A DNA stretch of 7,072 nt, from positions 1 through 7,072 of the forward strand of contig CAJBVU010000330.1 of the NCBI GenBank assembly GCA_903959115.1. The letters run 5' to 3'. The DNA is from an uncultured Bacteroidota bacterium (GTDB lineage: Bacteria; Bacteroidota; Bacteroidia; NS11-12g; UBA955). Positions 6,207-7,072 of this stretch are shown in pieces (positions within the stretch are counted from its first letter, which is position 1; each line of letters opens with the position of its first letter). The notes beneath the pieces are model-generated. The model was not told the DNA's origin and did not search any database. It saw only the letters and a program-made list of their open reading frames with translations. Position numbers and translations under genes: made by a program.

Positions 6207-6938
6207 TTAAATGACTTTGGCTTCGTTTCTTAAAATATCGATGAGTTTTCCTGCGTCGCTCGCATCAATCAATCGTACACCCGTTTTTGCCACCGGCAAT
6301 TCGTAGGATGCGTAATTTGAGAAGTTTGCAGCCGCCTGAGGTGCCAATACCTGCAAAGGTTTTGTCCGTGCAGCCATGATACCACGCATATTTGGAATTC
6401 TCGGTTCACACAATTCCTTCTGAGCACTCGCTACACAAGGACCAGCGCAACTAACCGTCTCTCTGCCGCCATCAATGTCGCGGTCGAACGAGAATTTGCC
6501 ATCTGCGTAATCAATGCGAGTGACCACATTGATCGAAGTGATTCCCAACAAAGACCCCAACATGCCACAAACCACACCACCATTATAGTCGATGCTCTCT
6601 CTGCCCGTCAAAATCAAGTCGTAACCCACCGCAATTTTTGCAATCTCCTCCGCCACATACTGTGCGTCTGTTGGATCTGCATCGATGCGAATGGCTTCGT
6701 TGGCCCCCATACTCAAGGCTTTCCGAATCACTGGCTCCGCTTCCGCTTTGCCTACATGTACAATGGTTAACGTGCCGCCATTGGCTTCGGCAATTTCTAA
6801 TCCGCGGGTAACCGCCAATTCGTCGTAGGGATTTAAAATGTACTGAACACCGGCAGTATTAAACTGCGTATTGTTTTCGGCGAAAGTGATTTTTGTAGTG
6901 GTATCCGGAACCACACTGATGCAAGCAAGGATTTTCAT
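6207..6938 (-). CDS. etfB: Electron transfer flavoprotein subunit beta (FixA family)
   Basis: Beta subunit of ETF; in characterised members it holds a structural AMP and carries the loop that docks partner dehydrogenases. 243 residues against about 250-260 for typical members. Visible marks: MKILACISVVPD start (1-12), LNPYDELAV (35-43), DLILTGRESIDYNGG (107-121) in the nucleotide-binding region, the ETF-beta signature area GGRETVSCAGPCV (157-169), and PRIPNMRGIMAARTKP (179-194), matching the partner recognition loop and the segment after it. First gene of the unit, with etfA 1 nt downstream, then the BFN protein and the aminotransferase. The ATG at 6938 is preceded by an A/T-rich leader and a -7-like TATTTTTG at 6960-6967. 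The redox partners are not in the window, so this could serve fatty-acid or amino-acid oxidation. Confidence 0.97.
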   Translation of the reverse strand: MKILACISVVPDTTTKITFAENNTQFNTAGVQYILNPYDELAVTRGLEIAEANGGTLTIVHVGKAEAEPVIRKALSMGANEAIRIDADPTDAQYVAEEIAKIAVGYDLILTGRESIDYNGGVVCGMLGSLLGITSINVVTRIDYADGKFSFDRDIDGGRETVSCAGPCVASAQKELCEPRIPNMRGIMAARTKPLQVLAPQAAANFSNYASYELPVAKTGVRLIDASDAGKLIDILRNEAKVI

Positions 6939-6959
6939 TCCGGTCTATTAAATATTTTA

Positions 6960-6967
6960 CAAAAATA
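6960..6967 (-). promoter_or_regulatory. Candidate -7 element for the etfB-etfA-BFN-aminotransferase operon
   Basis: The minus strand reads TATTTTTG, an exact TAnnTTTG match, 21 nt before the etfB ATG. This predicts a leader of roughly 15-19 nt containing AAATATTTAAT. No clear TTTG lies 19-21 nt upstream. It is the same octamer as the pruA candidate element at 2109-2116. Confidence 0.5.
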
Positions 6968-6987
6968 GCAAATTTTCCTCGGCTTTG

Positions 6988-7018
6988 TTTGAAAGAAGTC
7001 CCCAAGTTGGTAGTTTCG
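6988..7018 (+). promoter_or_regulatory. Candidate -33/-7 promoter for the Mur ligase gene
   Basis: TTTG at 6988-6991 is followed after 19 nt by TAGTTTCG at 7011-7018, one mismatch from TAnnTTTG. The spacing fits the Bacteroidetes primary sigma pattern, making this the only candidate here with both boxes. The predicted start, around 7021-7025, leaves a leader under 10 nt before the ATG at 7031. Confidence 0.45.
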
Positions 7019-7030
7019 TTCTTTCAACAC

Positions 7031-7072
7031 ATGAATTATCATTTTATCGCGATCGGTGGGGCAGTGATGCAC
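7031..7072 (+). CDS. Mur ligase family protein, N-terminal fragment (MurC/Mpl-like), cut by window end
   Basis: Only 14 codons are present, reading MNYHFIAIGGAVMH. This resembles the opening beta strand and glycine-rich loop of the Rossmann domain in MurC and Mpl-type ligases, especially the HFIAIGG..MH start I recall from Bacteroidetes proteins annotated as peptidoglycan synthetase or UDP-N-acetylmuramate ligase. Such enzymes join L-alanine, or a recycled tripeptide, to UDP-MurNAc with ATP in the cytoplasm. The ATP-binding and substrate domains lie outside the window, so MurC cannot be separated from Mpl. It is transcribed divergently from etfB, and a matching promoter precedes it closely. 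Confidence 0.72.
   Translation, partial: MNYHFIAIGGAVMH

Noticed and set aside
1..7072. CRISPR array, insertion sequence, tRNA or rRNA gene, toxin-antitoxin pair, or defence island
   Set aside because: Reading both strands showed no regularly spaced repeats, transposase motifs, terminal inverted repeats, tRNA-like cloverleaf or small paired ORFs. Coding density is high and all genes are ordinary metabolic or envelope families.

Overview
The window reads as ordinary chromosomal DNA from a Gram-negative member of the Bacteroidota (Bacteroidetes), possibly a flavobacterial-type lineage of moderate GC content. The evidence is the protein families (a bifunctional-nuclease protein with a UVR tail, a 542-residue PruA, and a Mur-ligase start of the HFIAIGG..MH type). 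Starts mostly lack Shine-Dalgarno sequences, and matches to the Bacteroidetes -7 element TAnnTTTG lie just upstream of transcription-unit starts. The Kdo-activating enzyme KdsB implies an outer membrane with lipopolysaccharide or lipooligosaccharide.

Layout. Positions 1-97 are non-coding and hold overlapping inverted repeats. Positions 98-2029 (minus strand) carry a secreted PhoA-family alkaline phosphatase followed after 9 nt by kdsB. Positions 2030-2130 are a divergent promoter region with TAnnTTTG matches facing both ways. Positions 2131-3759 (plus) are pruA, the second enzyme of proline catabolism. It ends tail to tail, 1 nt from the next minus-strand unit. Positions 3761-6938 (minus) form an apparent four-gene operon, transcribed etfB, etfA, bifunctional nuclease, class IV aminotransferase. 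Positions 6939-7030 are a second divergent promoter region. At 7031 a plus-strand Mur-ligase-family gene begins and runs off the window after 14 codons.

Functionally these are housekeeping and metabolic genes. EtfAB passes electrons from flavin dehydrogenases toward the quinone pool. PruA makes glutamate and NADH from proline-derived semialdehyde. KdsB and the Mur ligase serve the cell envelope. The phosphatase probably scavenges phosphate outside the cytoplasm. I see no mobile element, CRISPR array, tRNA, rRNA, prophage or defence system, and no broken gene. I found no convincing new system. The points worth a second look are a possibly leaderless GTG-started phosphatase mRNA, the linkage of the bifunctional nuclease to etfBA, the phosphatase-kdsB coupling, and the alternative hairpins beyond kdsB.
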